From: an uncultured Flavobacteriales bacterium
GTDB lineage: Bacteria; Bacteroidota; Bacteroidia; UBA10329
Direction of reading: 5' to 3'
Length of the DNA: 48,822 nucleotides
NCBI GenBank assembly: GCA_937900875.1
Contig: CALCGD010000083.1
Coordinates: 1 to 48,822 of the forward strand
The translations under genes were made by a program, and so were the position numbers. The notes below the pieces were generated by a model. It saw only the letters and a list, made by a program, of their open reading frames with translations, was not told the DNA's origin and searched no databases. Position 1 is the first letter of the stretch. Every line of letters begins with the position of its first letter. Positions 1-8,091 of the stretch are shown in pieces.

Positions 1-835
1 AAGACTTTTGGAATTTTTCGAACAATTGGTCAATCGTCAACATTGGTTTTAAATCTAAAAACACTGTTGCTTTTTCATTGGCAATTAGCTCTTCCCTAAT
101 TTGCGGACTCAACGCATAAATGGCATTGCCTTCTAGTCCAAATTTGGTAATTACCAGTTCTCCTTTTTGACTTTTATCTAAACAGCTAACCTCAATATTT
201 TTGAGTGGGTTTCCTTCGTGTTTGCTGATGAATTTTTCAGGCCAATTAATCTCGTATGCACAGTTTGAAGACTGAAAAGGAACGACATCCAAACCTTTTT
301 CTTTGAACTGGTCGAGCCACGTGCCATCAGACCCTGTCACTTTCCAACTTCCTCCTCCTAAGGCAAAAACTGTATAGTCAGATTTGACGTCTGTTTTACC
401 GTTAAAAACGAGATTGTTGTCTGCATTCCAACCTGTCCAATTGTGTTCGTATTGAATAGTTACTCCCTGATCTAAGAGCACTTTGGTAATGGCATTTAGC
501 ACTTCAATTGGCTTGATGTCTTTATCAGGATAAACCCGTTTACTACTTCCAACAAATGTTGGAATACCTATATCATTCAGCCACTTTTGAACCGCTTCAT
601 TGTCAAAACCCAGCAATGCTCTCTGCAAGAAATCAGGAGGAGAATAACGCTCAGTAAGTTGAGCGATTGGCTCAGAATGAGTAAGGTTGAAGCCGCCCTT
701 TCCAGCGACAAGAAACTTTCTTCCTAGCGACTTATTCTTCTCATAAATCGTGACTGAGAATTTCTCATTGTCGATGAATGCTGCAAGCATAAGTGCCGCT
801 GGCCCACCGCCAACAATTGAAACTGATTTCTTCAT
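1..835 (-). CDS. TIGR03862-type flavoprotein (NAD(P)/FAD-dependent oxidoreductase), 3' part outside window
   Basis: This ORF is absent from the supplied track because it runs off the left edge. Translating the reverse strand from the ATG at 835 gives an N-terminal dinucleotide-binding fold (SIVGGGPAALM), then a GRKFLVAGKGGFNLTHSEP segment. That segment is the signature of the HI0933-like flavoproteins, specifically the subfamily represented by PP_4765 (TIGR03862). About 278 codons are visible without a stop, out of roughly 400 expected, so the C-terminus is missing. The fold predicts a soluble FAD enzyme; its substrate is unknown. The start lies 2 bases after the stop of the upstream radical SAM gene, so the two are probably co-transcribed. 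The family call comes from recognised motifs, not a database search. Confidence 0.85.
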   Translation of the reverse strand, partial: MKKSVSIVGGGPAALMLAAFIDNEKFSVTIYEKNKSLGRKFLVAGKGGFNLTHSEPIAQLTERYSPPDFLQRALLGFDNEAVQKWLNDIGIPTFVGSSKRVYPDKDIKPIEVLNAITKVLLDQGVTIQYEHNWTGWNADNNLVFNGKTDVKSDYTVFALGGGSWKVTGSDGTWLDQFKEKGLDVVPFQSSNCAYEINWPEKFISKHEGNPLKNIEVSCLDKSQKGELVITKFGLEGNAIYALSPQIREELIANEKATVFLDLKPMLTIDQLFEKFQKS

Positions 836-837
836 AG

Positions 838-3030
838 TTATAAAGTAAGTAAGCCGATTTCTTGGAGTGTTTCTAGCAATTCGGATTCCCAAAATGCTTC
901 AAAATCGTCTAGATGATTATCTGAAAATCCGCCTTCAAAATCTCTCAAAGACATTGAATTTTCACTCGTTGGAGTTAGCTTGTTCAGTATTTCCAAAAGC
1001 CACTGACCTGCCGCAATTGGGCATTCCAAATGGATGGTTTCTTGCCTGGTTTCAATGGTCAGAACTCCCTCTGAAATATCATACGAAACAGGTCCGCCCA
1101 ACCAAATTAATCGGGCCGTTTGTTTGAGTGCTCTTTCATCTGGCTCAGCCAAAAACCCCTCTATCAGGTCGGGTGGAAGAGAGGTTTCTGGCACTTCGTC
1201 CTCAAACCAATCCTGCAGTGGTAATTCAAATCCAATTCCGTGCATGAAGTTGAAAAGAGATTTCTTCAACCCTTCGCCAAATTGGTCGTGATTTGCACCA
1301 GTGGGGTCTTCATGCTGAAGGTCATTATTGGCAAAAGCTCCAATCGTTGAATTAACAGCTTTAACCTTGAATTTCTCGGGGTTCAATCCAACAGGACTAT
1401 GTGCCGTCATGGCAAATCGATGCCAGAAAGCAGATTGCATCACATTCATTTCAAACATTTGCCGAACCACTTCCAGCGAGTCGATGGTTTCTTGCGCTGT
1501 CTGTGTTGGAAACCCGTACATCAAATACGCATGCACCATTATTCCAGCACGGTTAAAGTTGTCGTTCACTTTCGCTACTTGCTCAACACTTACGCCTTTA
1601 GCAATAAGCTCCAATAGACGGTCTGAGGCGACTTCTAAACCGCCTGACACCGCAATACACCCCGAAGCAGCCAATAAGCGACACAGGTCATGATTAAAGC
1701 TTTTTTCAAAGCGGATGTTGGCCCACCAAGTAACCACCAATTTCCGTTTGAGAATTTCCAAAGCGATGGCTTTCATCAACGCTGGTGGAGCCGCTTCATC
1801 CACAAAATGGAACCCGCGCTCGCCCGTTTGGGCAATCAATTGTTCCATACGGTCAACGGTCAACGTGGCCGATGAACCTTCATAGTTTTTGATGTAATCG
1901 AGCGAGACATCGCAGAACGTGCATTTCCCCCAATAGCATCCATGTGCCATGGTCAGCTTGTTCCAACGGCCATCGCTCCAAAGGCGGTGCATGGGGTTGG
2001 TCAACTGAATAACCGACAAGTATTTCTTCAATGGCAAACCGGTGTAATCAGGCGTACCGACTTTCTCTTGTTTGATGTCTGGGTTTAGGCTTCCGTTGAG
2101 GTATTTCACTTCTCCATCCACAAGTGTGAATGTGCGTTTCAGGTTTTCCTTTTCAAGGTCGCCATTGAGATGCGCAAGCAGTTCCATCAAGGGTGCTTCG
2201 CCATCATCCAATGTGATGAAATCCACGAACTTGAAAACGCGAGGATCAGACAACGACCGCAACTCCGTATTCGGGAAACCACCGCCCATTGCAACCGTGA
2301 TGTTCGGATGGTTCTTCTTCAACCATTGTCCGCACTTTAAAGCCGCCAAAAGATTGCCGGGAAACGGTACCGAAAGACAAACTAGTGTCGGTTTTTCTGC
2401 TTCAATTTTGTCTATTAGAAGCGCCAGCATCATTTCAGTAATGAGGCTCGATTCTAAGTACAGTTCTTTGTACAACTCATCAAACGAATTGGCCGAAATT
2501 CCCAATCGTTCAGCATACCTACTAAAGCCAAAATGCGGGTCAACCAACTCAACAATAAAATCGCTGATGTCTTCTAAATAAAGCGTGGCCAAATGACGCG
2601 CCTTGTCTCGAATTCCCATAGAACCAAAGGCCCATTCCAAGTCTTCCATTTGCTCAAATTTGGAAGCTTCTGGCAGGAAATTCCGTTCGCAAATGAAGTG
2701 CGAAAGTGTGGGGTCGTCATCTTGCAGAAAGCCGATAACGGCATCTATCGTGCTGATGTAGCTTTCTCTCAGACTATAAATTCGAAAAGCGTTCTCCGAA
2801 GCTTCATCCAAGTTTTCGCTGGCCTGAGCGAATAACTGAGTCAAACCATTCTTCGAAAACAATCGGAGAATGGTTTCCAACCCAAGGTCCATCTGAGAAC
2901 ACGAAACGTTCTGTGTATTCAGAAAACCCTTCAAATAAGCCGTAGCCGGATAAGGCGTATTCAGCTGCGTAAATGGCGGATTGATTAAGAGAATTTTCTG
3001 GCTCACGTTTTCGAGTTGGAACGACTTCAA
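838..3030 (-). CDS. B12-binding radical SAM protein, CX4CX2C variant
   Basis: This 730-residue protein has the layout of cobalamin-binding radical SAM enzymes. The N-terminus (KILLINPPF, then a PYPATAYLKGFL segment) looks like the start of a B12-binding domain. The middle has a cluster motif GCYWGKCTFCD near residue 367, followed by a radical SAM barrel (FVDEAAPP, SGGLEVASDRLL, MVHAYLMYGFPT). The cysteine spacing is CX4CX2C, not the usual CX3CX2C; I confirmed this on the nucleotide sequence. The track's start is a TTG at 3030 with an in-frame stop four codons upstream. A GTG at the V of ENVSQ is an alternative. It sits 2 bases upstream of the flavoprotein gene. The reaction is unknown; a methyltransferase or a RiPP-type role is possible. 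Confidence 0.85.
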   Translation of the reverse strand: MKSFQLENVSQKILLINPPFTQLNTPYPATAYLKGFLNTQNVSCSQMDLGLETILRLFSKNGLTQLFAQASENLDEASENAFRIYSLRESYISTIDAVIGFLQDDDPTLSHFICERNFLPEASKFEQMEDLEWAFGSMGIRDKARHLATLYLEDISDFIVELVDPHFGFSRYAERLGISANSFDELYKELYLESSLITEMMLALLIDKIEAEKPTLVCLSVPFPGNLLAALKCGQWLKKNHPNITVAMGGGFPNTELRSLSDPRVFKFVDFITLDDGEAPLMELLAHLNGDLEKENLKRTFTLVDGEVKYLNGSLNPDIKQEKVGTPDYTGLPLKKYLSVIQLTNPMHRLWSDGRWNKLTMAHGCYWGKCTFCDVSLDYIKNYEGSSATLTVDRMEQLIAQTGERGFHFVDEAAPPALMKAIALEILKRKLVVTWWANIRFEKSFNHDLCRLLAASGCIAVSGGLEVASDRLLELIAKGVSVEQVAKVNDNFNRAGIMVHAYLMYGFPTQTAQETIDSLEVVRQMFEMNVMQSAFWHRFAMTAHSPVGLNPEKFKVKAVNSTIGAFANNDLQHEDPTGANHDQFGEGLKKSLFNFMHGIGFELPLQDWFEDEVPETSLPPDLIEGFLAEPDERALKQTARLIWLGGPVSYDISEGVLTIETRQETIHLECPIAAGQWLLEILNKLTPTSENSMSLRDFEGGFSDNHLDDFEAFWESELLETLQEIGLLTL

Positions 3031-3062
3031 AGTAATGTTTTAGTTCTTGCTTATTCGTTTTC

Positions 3063-3144
3063 AACTCACCCATCCTGACCCTGTCGGGATTTCCCCTCTC
3101 TTGCAAGAGAGGGGTGTCCGAATGAAATGAGGGCGGGGTGAGTT
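3063..3144. repeat. Fold-back intergenic repeat (REP/MITE-like)
   Basis: Outer arms AACTCACCC (3063-3071) and GGGTGAGTT (3136-3144) are exact reverse complements. Between them lies a perfect 22-base palindrome, CCCCTCTCTTGCAAGAGAGGGG (3093-3114). The whole 82-base unit would fold into a long cruciform or RNA hairpin. It fills the gap between the helicase gene and the radical SAM gene, which are on the same strand, so it may also act as a terminator or mRNA stabiliser. Similar CCCCTCTC...GGGTGAG units recur between genes in many Bacteroidota genomes; that part is from memory. Confidence 0.7.
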
Positions 3145-3148
3145 TTTG

Positions 3149-4291
3149 TTAAAACCCCTTCAAATCCAAGTTTTCAGCATCAACCATGTCCACCACCTGT
3201 TTCATTTTCTTCTGAATAACCTTGAAGTGATGTGCGCTCTCCTCCGTCACAAATGTGATGGCTTCTCCAGGATTTTCCGCCCTACCCGTTCTTCCAATTC
3301 GATGCACAAAATCCTTTGGCGAACGCGGTAATTCGTAGTTGATTACATACGGCAGAAACTCAATATCAATCCCTCGCGAAAGCAGATCTGTAGCTACCAA
3401 AACCGTTATCTCTCCTTGCTTGAAAAAGTGCAACGTCTCGGTTCTGCTTCCCTGACTTTTCTTACTGTGAATGGCCCTTGCCGAAATGCCGTTTTTCTGA
3501 AGTTTATCCGCCACCAAATCAGCCTGATAGACCGAAGAAGTAAACACCAAAACCTGCTTCATTTCCTTCTGCTTTATCAAGTATCGGAGCAACGGCCCCT
3601 TCTTTTCGTCCTTCACGAAATACCCAACCTGATTAATGAGATCAGCGCGCTCAACTTCAGGTGCAATGCTTATGACCACAGGATCTGTCAATAAAACCTG
3701 CTCCATGCTCTTCACATCGGGGCTGAGCGTTGCGGAAAACAACAGGTTCTGACGTTTGCGCGGCAAAAGCGCAAAAATCCGATCCATTTCTGCCTTAAAA
3801 CCAAGGTTCAGCAACTTGTCTGCCTCATCCAGAATAAGTGTGCTTACCGAAGAAAAATGAAGGGCATTTGACTCCGATAATTCCAATAATCGACCGGGAG
3901 TTGCAACCAGCACATTCACGTTTTGCATCGATTTCATCTGCGGATTAATCGACACACCGCCAAACACCGCCATCGACTTGAAAGGGAACGGAACATCAGC
4001 GCCAAATGAGCTAAAAACAGCCTCCACCTGAACCGCCAATTCTCGAGTTGGCACCATCACCAAAACGTTGATGTGTCTATTCTTGATTGCCGTTTGCTTC
4101 TCCAAATTCATCAAAACAGGCAGCACATAACTCGCTGTTTTACCCGAACCCGTTTGGGCAAGCCCAAGTACATCCTTTCCGTCTAATATGGCTGGGATTG
4201 CCTGCTCCTGAATTGGATACGGCTTCTTAAACCCCCGTTTTTCAAGACTGTTTAACAGGTGAGAAGACAACTTCAGTGAAGCAAAAGACAT
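3149..4291 (-). CDS. DEAD-box ATP-dependent RNA helicase (RhlE/SrmB type)
   Basis: All core helicase motifs are present in order: Q motif (YPIQEQAIP), motif I AQTGSGKT, Ia PTRELA, Ib TPGR, II DEAD, III SAT, V ATDLLSRGID and VI HRIGRTGR. The protein is a compact two-domain core with almost no C-terminal extension. It would unwind short RNA duplexes in ribosome assembly or mRNA turnover. The track starts at a TTG at 4321, but the ATG at 4291 (MSFASLKLSSHLL) places the Q motif at the usual distance and is preferred. The gene is divergent from the CoA-transferase and is followed by the 3063-3144 fold-back repeat. Confidence 0.95.
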   Translation of the reverse strand: MSFASLKLSSHLLNSLEKRGFKKPYPIQEQAIPAILDGKDVLGLAQTGSGKTASYVLPVLMNLEKQTAIKNRHINVLVMVPTRELAVQVEAVFSSFGADVPFPFKSMAVFGGVSINPQMKSMQNVNVLVATPGRLLELSESNALHFSSVSTLILDEADKLLNLGFKAEMDRIFALLPRKRQNLLFSATLSPDVKSMEQVLLTDPVVISIAPEVERADLINQVGYFVKDEKKGPLLRYLIKQKEMKQVLVFTSSVYQADLVADKLQKNGISARAIHSKKSQGSRTETLHFFKQGEITVLVATDLLSRGIDIEFLPYVINYELPRSPKDFVHRIGRTGRAENPGEAITFVTEESAHHFKVIQKKMKQVVDMVDAENLDLKGF

Positions 4292-4387
4292 ACGGAAATA
4301 TGGATTTATTGAAGCCGCCAAGATAAGCAGGTCAAATACACTAGGCTACTTATGTGGTTGTAGTTCATCAACACGTAGTTTTGACCC

Positions 4388-5422
4388 ATGATTCAACCAC
4401 TCCAAGGCTACCGAATTCTCGATTTCACGAAGTTGCTTCCTGGTCCATTGGCAACACTTTGGATGGCACAGCAAGGCGCGGAGGTTATCAAAGTAGAAAG
4501 TCCAACATCTCCCGATCCTGTGCGGTTCTATCCACCCATGAAGGATGGTGTTTCGGTGTTTTACAACACATTGAATGCTGGCAAGAAAAGTCTCTCAATC
4601 GACTACCGTTCGGAAGAAGGAAAAGAAGCCATTCTGAAGCTGGTTGAAACCGCAGATGTGGTCATCGAACAGTTCCGCCCGGGCGTGATGAACGCTTTCG
4701 GCTTAGGTTATGAAACACTCAAAAAACGCAACCCGAAAATCATTCTTGTTTCCATAACGGGCTACGGACAAACAGGCGATATGGCCTCAAATCCTGGTCA
4801 CGATATCAACTACCTGAGTTATTCGGGAATGCTAGATGCACAACGAGATAGCAACGGAAACCCGATTATCTCTGCCGCTCAGTTGGCCGATGTTGCTGGT
4901 GGTTCTATGATGGCGTTGAACGCAACCGCTTCGGCTTTGCTTCATCGCGAAAGAAAAGGCGAAGGCCAGCATGTTGATGTTTCGATGACACACAACGTTT
5001 CTGTTTTGCAATCCATGCGCATTGCCGAGGAGCTGAATACGGGAACAAGCAACGGCTATTTATCAGGCAGATTGGCCTCCTACAATATCTACAAATGCGC
5101 TGATGGACGGCATGTTGCTTTGGGTGCTCTCGAACCCAAATTCTGGCAAAAGTTCTGTAACCTGATGGGACATCCCGAATGGGGAGGAAGGTTGATGGAA
5201 GTAGAACTGATTGCAGAAGTTCAAGAGATTTTCTCTTCACAATCCATGAAATATTGGACGGATAAACTCGAGAATGAAGGGGTTTGTCTTTCGCCCGTTT
5301 TGACTGTTCAAGAGTCGGCTAAACATTCACTTTTTAAGGCTGGCCTACCATCTCCTTTTGGATCAAGAGATCTCGGAACTGCACCAACGTTGGGAGCGGA
5401 TAATGATGAATTAGCCCCCTAA
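4388..5422 (+). CDS. CaiB/BaiF family CoA-transferase (alpha-methylacyl-CoA racemase type)
   Basis: The 344-residue protein opens with GYRILDFTKLLPGPLAT, typical of family III CoA-transferases. The three catalytic residues of the racemase branch can be placed: His138 in GHDINY, Asp168 in QLADVAGG and Glu249 in GALEPKF. This favours alpha-methylacyl-CoA racemase-like chemistry over formyl- or carnitine-CoA transfer. Family members are usually 360-390 residues. Here the last codons (LAP, stop) run into an intergenic repeat, so the C-terminus may have been shortened or replaced. It could supply the (S)-acyl-CoA form to beta-oxidation enzymes like those encoded at 16.5-20.6 kb; that link is inference. 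Confidence 0.9.
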   Translation: MIQPLQGYRILDFTKLLPGPLATLWMAQQGAEVIKVESPTSPDPVRFYPPMKDGVSVFYNTLNAGKKSLSIDYRSEEGKEAILKLVETADVVIEQFRPGVMNAFGLGYETLKKRNPKIILVSITGYGQTGDMASNPGHDINYLSYSGMLDAQRDSNGNPIISAAQLADVAGGSMMALNATASALLHRERKGEGQHVDVSMTHNVSVLQSMRIAEELNTGTSNGYLSGRLASYNIYKCADGRHVALGALEPKFWQKFCNLMGHPEWGGRLMEVELIAEVQEIFSSQSMKYWTDKLENEGVCLSPVLTVQESAKHSLFKAGLPSPFGSRDLGTAPTLGADNDELAP

Positions 5423-5470
5423 ATCCCCGAAGGGGGACTTTGCGCCCTCCGCGAAACCTTTGCGGTTAAC
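5413..5470. repeat. Composite Bacteroidota intergenic repeat overlapping two gene ends
   Basis: The left half has inverted arms CCCCCT (5415-5420) and AGGGGG (5431-5436) around AAATCCCCGA. The right half carries the CTTTGCG...CCTTTGCGGTTAA pattern. I recall both as widespread intergenic sequence families in Bacteroidota. The element supplies the TAA of the plus-strand CoA-transferase (5420-5422) and the TTA (stop on the minus strand) of the convergent lipoprotein gene at 5466-5468. Confidence 0.6.
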
Positions 5471-6767
5471 TTCCACACGGAGCAAACGTTATCAGCTGCA
5501 AATAGATTTTCGTTTCGCCTAATTGTCCCATCAACCAATCACGTTTTTGGTGATTGATAGGCGAAGTATAATTGGCAATGAGAAAACGATGTTTGTCTAA
5601 TCGAATAATGGAAGGGAAAGCCGTATCGCCCGCTCCGGGTAAATCCATTACCCATTCTACTTTGCGTGTTTCCTTGTTGATTTTGAAAAGTGCGGTTGTC
5701 TTTGGCGAAAGCGAATAGCCGACCCAATTCCATTTTCGTTGAGTGGACATTTTCTTGGTTCGTGTCACTTTTCCGAATGGCTTTTTACCTAATTGTCTTC
5801 TGCCAATCAGGTACAAATCATCGCCATGGCGGAACATTTTTGGCGACATGAAACATCTCACATCAGCGGTGTCAGGAAATTCCCAATTTCCAAGGTCTCC
5901 AGCTTTGGCAAATGCCACATGCGAACCAAATCCAGTTTTGTCTCCATCTTCCAATCGGGTAACTGCCCAGAGGTTTCCTTCTCTGTCAAATTCCCAAGCA
6001 GTTTCTGAAACGCCACCGAAGTAAACAGCACCTGTGTCATTTACACTTTTCCAATTCACGCCATCCTTCGTCTCCTTGAAGTACAGGCGAACTTCTGACG
6101 GGCCTTTCAATTCATAATGCGAACCTATGTAGCTTGTCATGAATGTTGAGCCGTTTCGGTTCTTGATGCTCCAATGCACTTCTCCCAATGTCAAAACCTT
6201 TTCAGGTTCAGTCCAAGTGCCATTTCCTTCCGAAGTGAAATGGTCAATAAATTCAGGTTCAAAAGCTGTCATTTTCGTTCCTGCTCCAAAAGTGTAGAAG
6301 TGTAGTTTTCCATCAATGGGAATTAGAAATGGTTCTCGAAAGTCTTGACCATTGAATATTTCCTTCTCCTTTCGCCATTCCTTGCCATCTGCAGAACTGA
6401 TTACGTAAATCCCCGTTTTCTTAGATGCAAAATGTGTTGGGCCTGTTCTAAAAGCCAAGTACAAGCGATGGTTGAAAATAGTGATTGAAACGTTGTTGTT
6501 AGATTTCTGTGGGTCAACGCCTTCGGGTAATTCCGTAGAAGGAATTAACCAATATGGATTACTCAACTGTGGACAATAGTCTTTGTTGAAATCGAAGCCT
6601 TCATCGTGAAATGAAGGGTCGTCTAGCGCAACTTCCAGCTTAGGTAAAAACTCTTTTAAAGCTGTTTGAACTTCTGATGGATATTCCGTTTCCATCGGCC
6701 ATTTTGGAGTGGTGCAACCAAATATGAAAACCAAGAAAATGTAGATGTAAAATGAATGGGATTTCAT
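5466..6767 (-). CDS. Predicted lipoprotein with sialidase/GH43-like beta-propeller
   Basis: The preferred start is the ATG at 6767 (residue 15 of the track ORF). It gives a short signal peptide ending in the lipobox FIFGC, hence a lipid-anchored protein of about 433 residues. The body is rich in repeated W/Y/F strand motifs typical of five-bladed propellers: RLYLAFRTGP, YVISSADGKEWRKE, DFREPFLIPIDGKLHFY, LYFKETKDGVNWKS, MFRHGDDLYLIGRR. Each looks like a sialidase or GH43/GH32 blade. I cannot assign catalytic acids with confidence, so activity and substrate are open. It is divergent from the DedA-type gene and convergent with the CoA-transferase; its last bases lie inside the repeat at 5413-5470. 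Confidence 0.7.
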   Translation of the reverse strand: MKSHSFYIYIFLVFIFGCTTPKWPMETEYPSEVQTALKEFLPKLEVALDDPSFHDEGFDFNKDYCPQLSNPYWLIPSTELPEGVDPQKSNNNVSITIFNHRLYLAFRTGPTHFASKKTGIYVISSADGKEWRKEKEIFNGQDFREPFLIPIDGKLHFYTFGAGTKMTAFEPEFIDHFTSEGNGTWTEPEKVLTLGEVHWSIKNRNGSTFMTSYIGSHYELKGPSEVRLYFKETKDGVNWKSVNDTGAVYFGGVSETAWEFDREGNLWAVTRLEDGDKTGFGSHVAFAKAGDLGNWEFPDTADVRCFMSPKMFRHGDDLYLIGRRQLGKKPFGKVTRTKKMSTQRKWNWVGYSLSPKTTALFKINKETRKVEWVMDLPGAGDTAFPSIIRLDKHRFLIANYTSPINHQKRDWLMGQLGETKIYLQLITFAPCGS

Positions 6768-6829
6768 CGCAAGATTAAGATGCTTTGCTAAAATAAGACA
6801 AACAGACATCGCGTGGCTAACTTGCGCTC

Positions 6830-7258
6830 ATGGATTGGCTCGAATACGGCTATTGGGGATTATTTTTCGCGGCATTTTTGTCGGGCACGGTTGTGCCGTT
6901 TTCTTCTGAGGTCGTTTTGGCCGCTGGACTTTACTCAGGGATGGACCCTTTGACATCGCTTATTGTAGCCACCATTGGCAATTGGATAGGCGGATACACC
7001 ACGTTTTGGATTGGCCACTTAGGAAAGCTCGATTGGATTGAAAAGTACTTCCGAGTTAAGCACGAAAAATTGTTGGAGTGGGAGGGAACAGTCAACAAGT
7101 ACGGTGCGTACTTCGCTATTCTTGGTTGGCTACCTATTCTCGGAAATGTGATTTTACTTGCACTTGGTTTTTTCCACGCTAGACCTATTCCTTCTGCATG
7201 GTGGATGTTTGTTGGAAAAACCGCCCGATATGCAGCTATTATTTGGCTGATGAACTAA
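6830..7258 (+). CDS. YqaA-like DedA/VTT-domain membrane protein
   Basis: A 142-residue hydrophobic protein with three to four membrane segments. The region SGTVVPFSSEVVLAAGL near the N-terminus and the GNWIGGYTTFWIGHLGK segment are typical of the small YqaA branch of the DedA/SNARE-associated (VTT) family. These inner-membrane proteins are linked to lipid flipping and membrane homeostasis. The start at 6830 is an ATG placing the first hydrophobic segment at residue 9. The gene converges on the alpha/beta hydrolase, and the two stop codons overlap (TAG on the minus strand at 7255-7257, TAA on the plus strand at 7256-7258). Confidence 0.85.
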   Translation: MDWLEYGYWGLFFAAFLSGTVVPFSSEVVLAAGLYSGMDPLTSLIVATIGNWIGGYTTFWIGHLGKLDWIEKYFRVKHEKLLEWEGTVNKYGAYFAILGWLPILGNVILLALGFFHARPIPSAWWMFVGKTARYAAIIWLMN

Positions 7259-8091
7259 TTAGTCAACCATTTTAAAACCTCTTTTTTAACCAGTTCAGTT
7301 TCTGACCAAGGTAGAAGGTGGTCTCCATTTTTGATGGAGATTATTTGTAGGAACTCACTAGGAATAACCGTCTTGGAAAACTTGATATTCTCGTAAGGGA
7401 CAAGGCCGTCTTTTGTTCCGTGTAAGTGAATAAAAGGAACGGATACATGCTCCCATTTCGGAAGTAGAATATTCAACTGCTCCACGTGGGCATTTTTCTC
7501 GTCTGTAGCCACCATAAACAGATCGGGAGCCATCCACTTTGTCGCCTTCCACTTGGTTAATTTGGCGATACCCAATATCTTCTCGTTTTCTGGGTCTAAA
7601 GCAGGCGCAAGTAAAAGCGCTGCTTTAACTTTTTCAGGGTTATCAATGGCGAAGTTTGAAACAATTGGCCCTCCATATGAATGCCCAACTACAATTAACC
7701 AAGGGTATTGATAATGGGATAAGATTTTTACCAGTGCATCGCTTTGTTTCTGAATGGAAACTACAGATTCTCCTTGGTCATAAGGGCTGTAACCTAATCG
7801 ATCTACCGAAATCAAACGGGCTTGATTTAGCAGCGATGTATCGGCTAAAAAGTCATAAAAATTATTGGCTGAGCCAGGTGCTCCGTGTACGAAAAGTACA
7901 ATAGGAAGCGTGTCTTTATTAAGCGTTGAAACTTCAACCCAACGCAAAGGATGGTCGTAAATGCTATCGAGTTGGATGTTGCATTCTAATCCTCGCTTTT
8001 TGAAATACCTAAGTGTAGAATTGTCCGTTGCAATCATGGGAGAGCAACCGTACATGGTGGCTAGCAATAAAGCCAGCCAAAGCCTAATCAT
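7255..8091 (-). CDS. Alpha/beta hydrolase lipoprotein
   Basis: The N-terminus IRLWLALLLATMYGCSP is a lipoprotein signal with Cys16 as the likely lipidated residue. The rest is a complete alpha/beta hydrolase: oxyanion-hole HGAPGS, nucleophile elbow GHSYGG, acid Asp in HGTKDGLVPY and catalytic His in NGDHLLPW. It could be an esterase or lipase; the substrate is unknown. Its start overlaps the end of the upstream lipoprotein gene by 8 bases, so translation is probably coupled. It is the last gene of the long minus-strand run that includes the cytochromes and the retinol-saturase-like enzyme. Confidence 0.88.
   Translation of the reverse strand: MIRLWLALLLATMYGCSPMIATDNSTLRYFKKRGLECNIQLDSIYDHPLRWVEVSTLNKDTLPIVLFVHGAPGSANNFYDFLADTSLLNQARLISVDRLGYSPYDQGESVVSIQKQSDALVKILSHYQYPWLIVVGHSYGGPIVSNFAIDNPEKVKAALLLAPALDPENEKILGIAKLTKWKATKWMAPDLFMVATDEKNAHVEQLNILLPKWEHVSVPFIHLHGTKDGLVPYENIKFSKTVIPSEFLQIISIKNGDHLLPWSETELVKKEVLKWLTN

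Noticed and set aside
2804-3106. 100-aa minus-strand ORF upstream of the radical SAM gene
   Set aside because: It overlaps the radical SAM N-terminus in another frame and its start lies inside the fold-back repeat; no domain signal.
4905-5240. 111-aa minus-strand ORF inside the CoA-transferase gene
   Set aside because: Fully within a well-supported gene on the other strand and without recognisable motifs.
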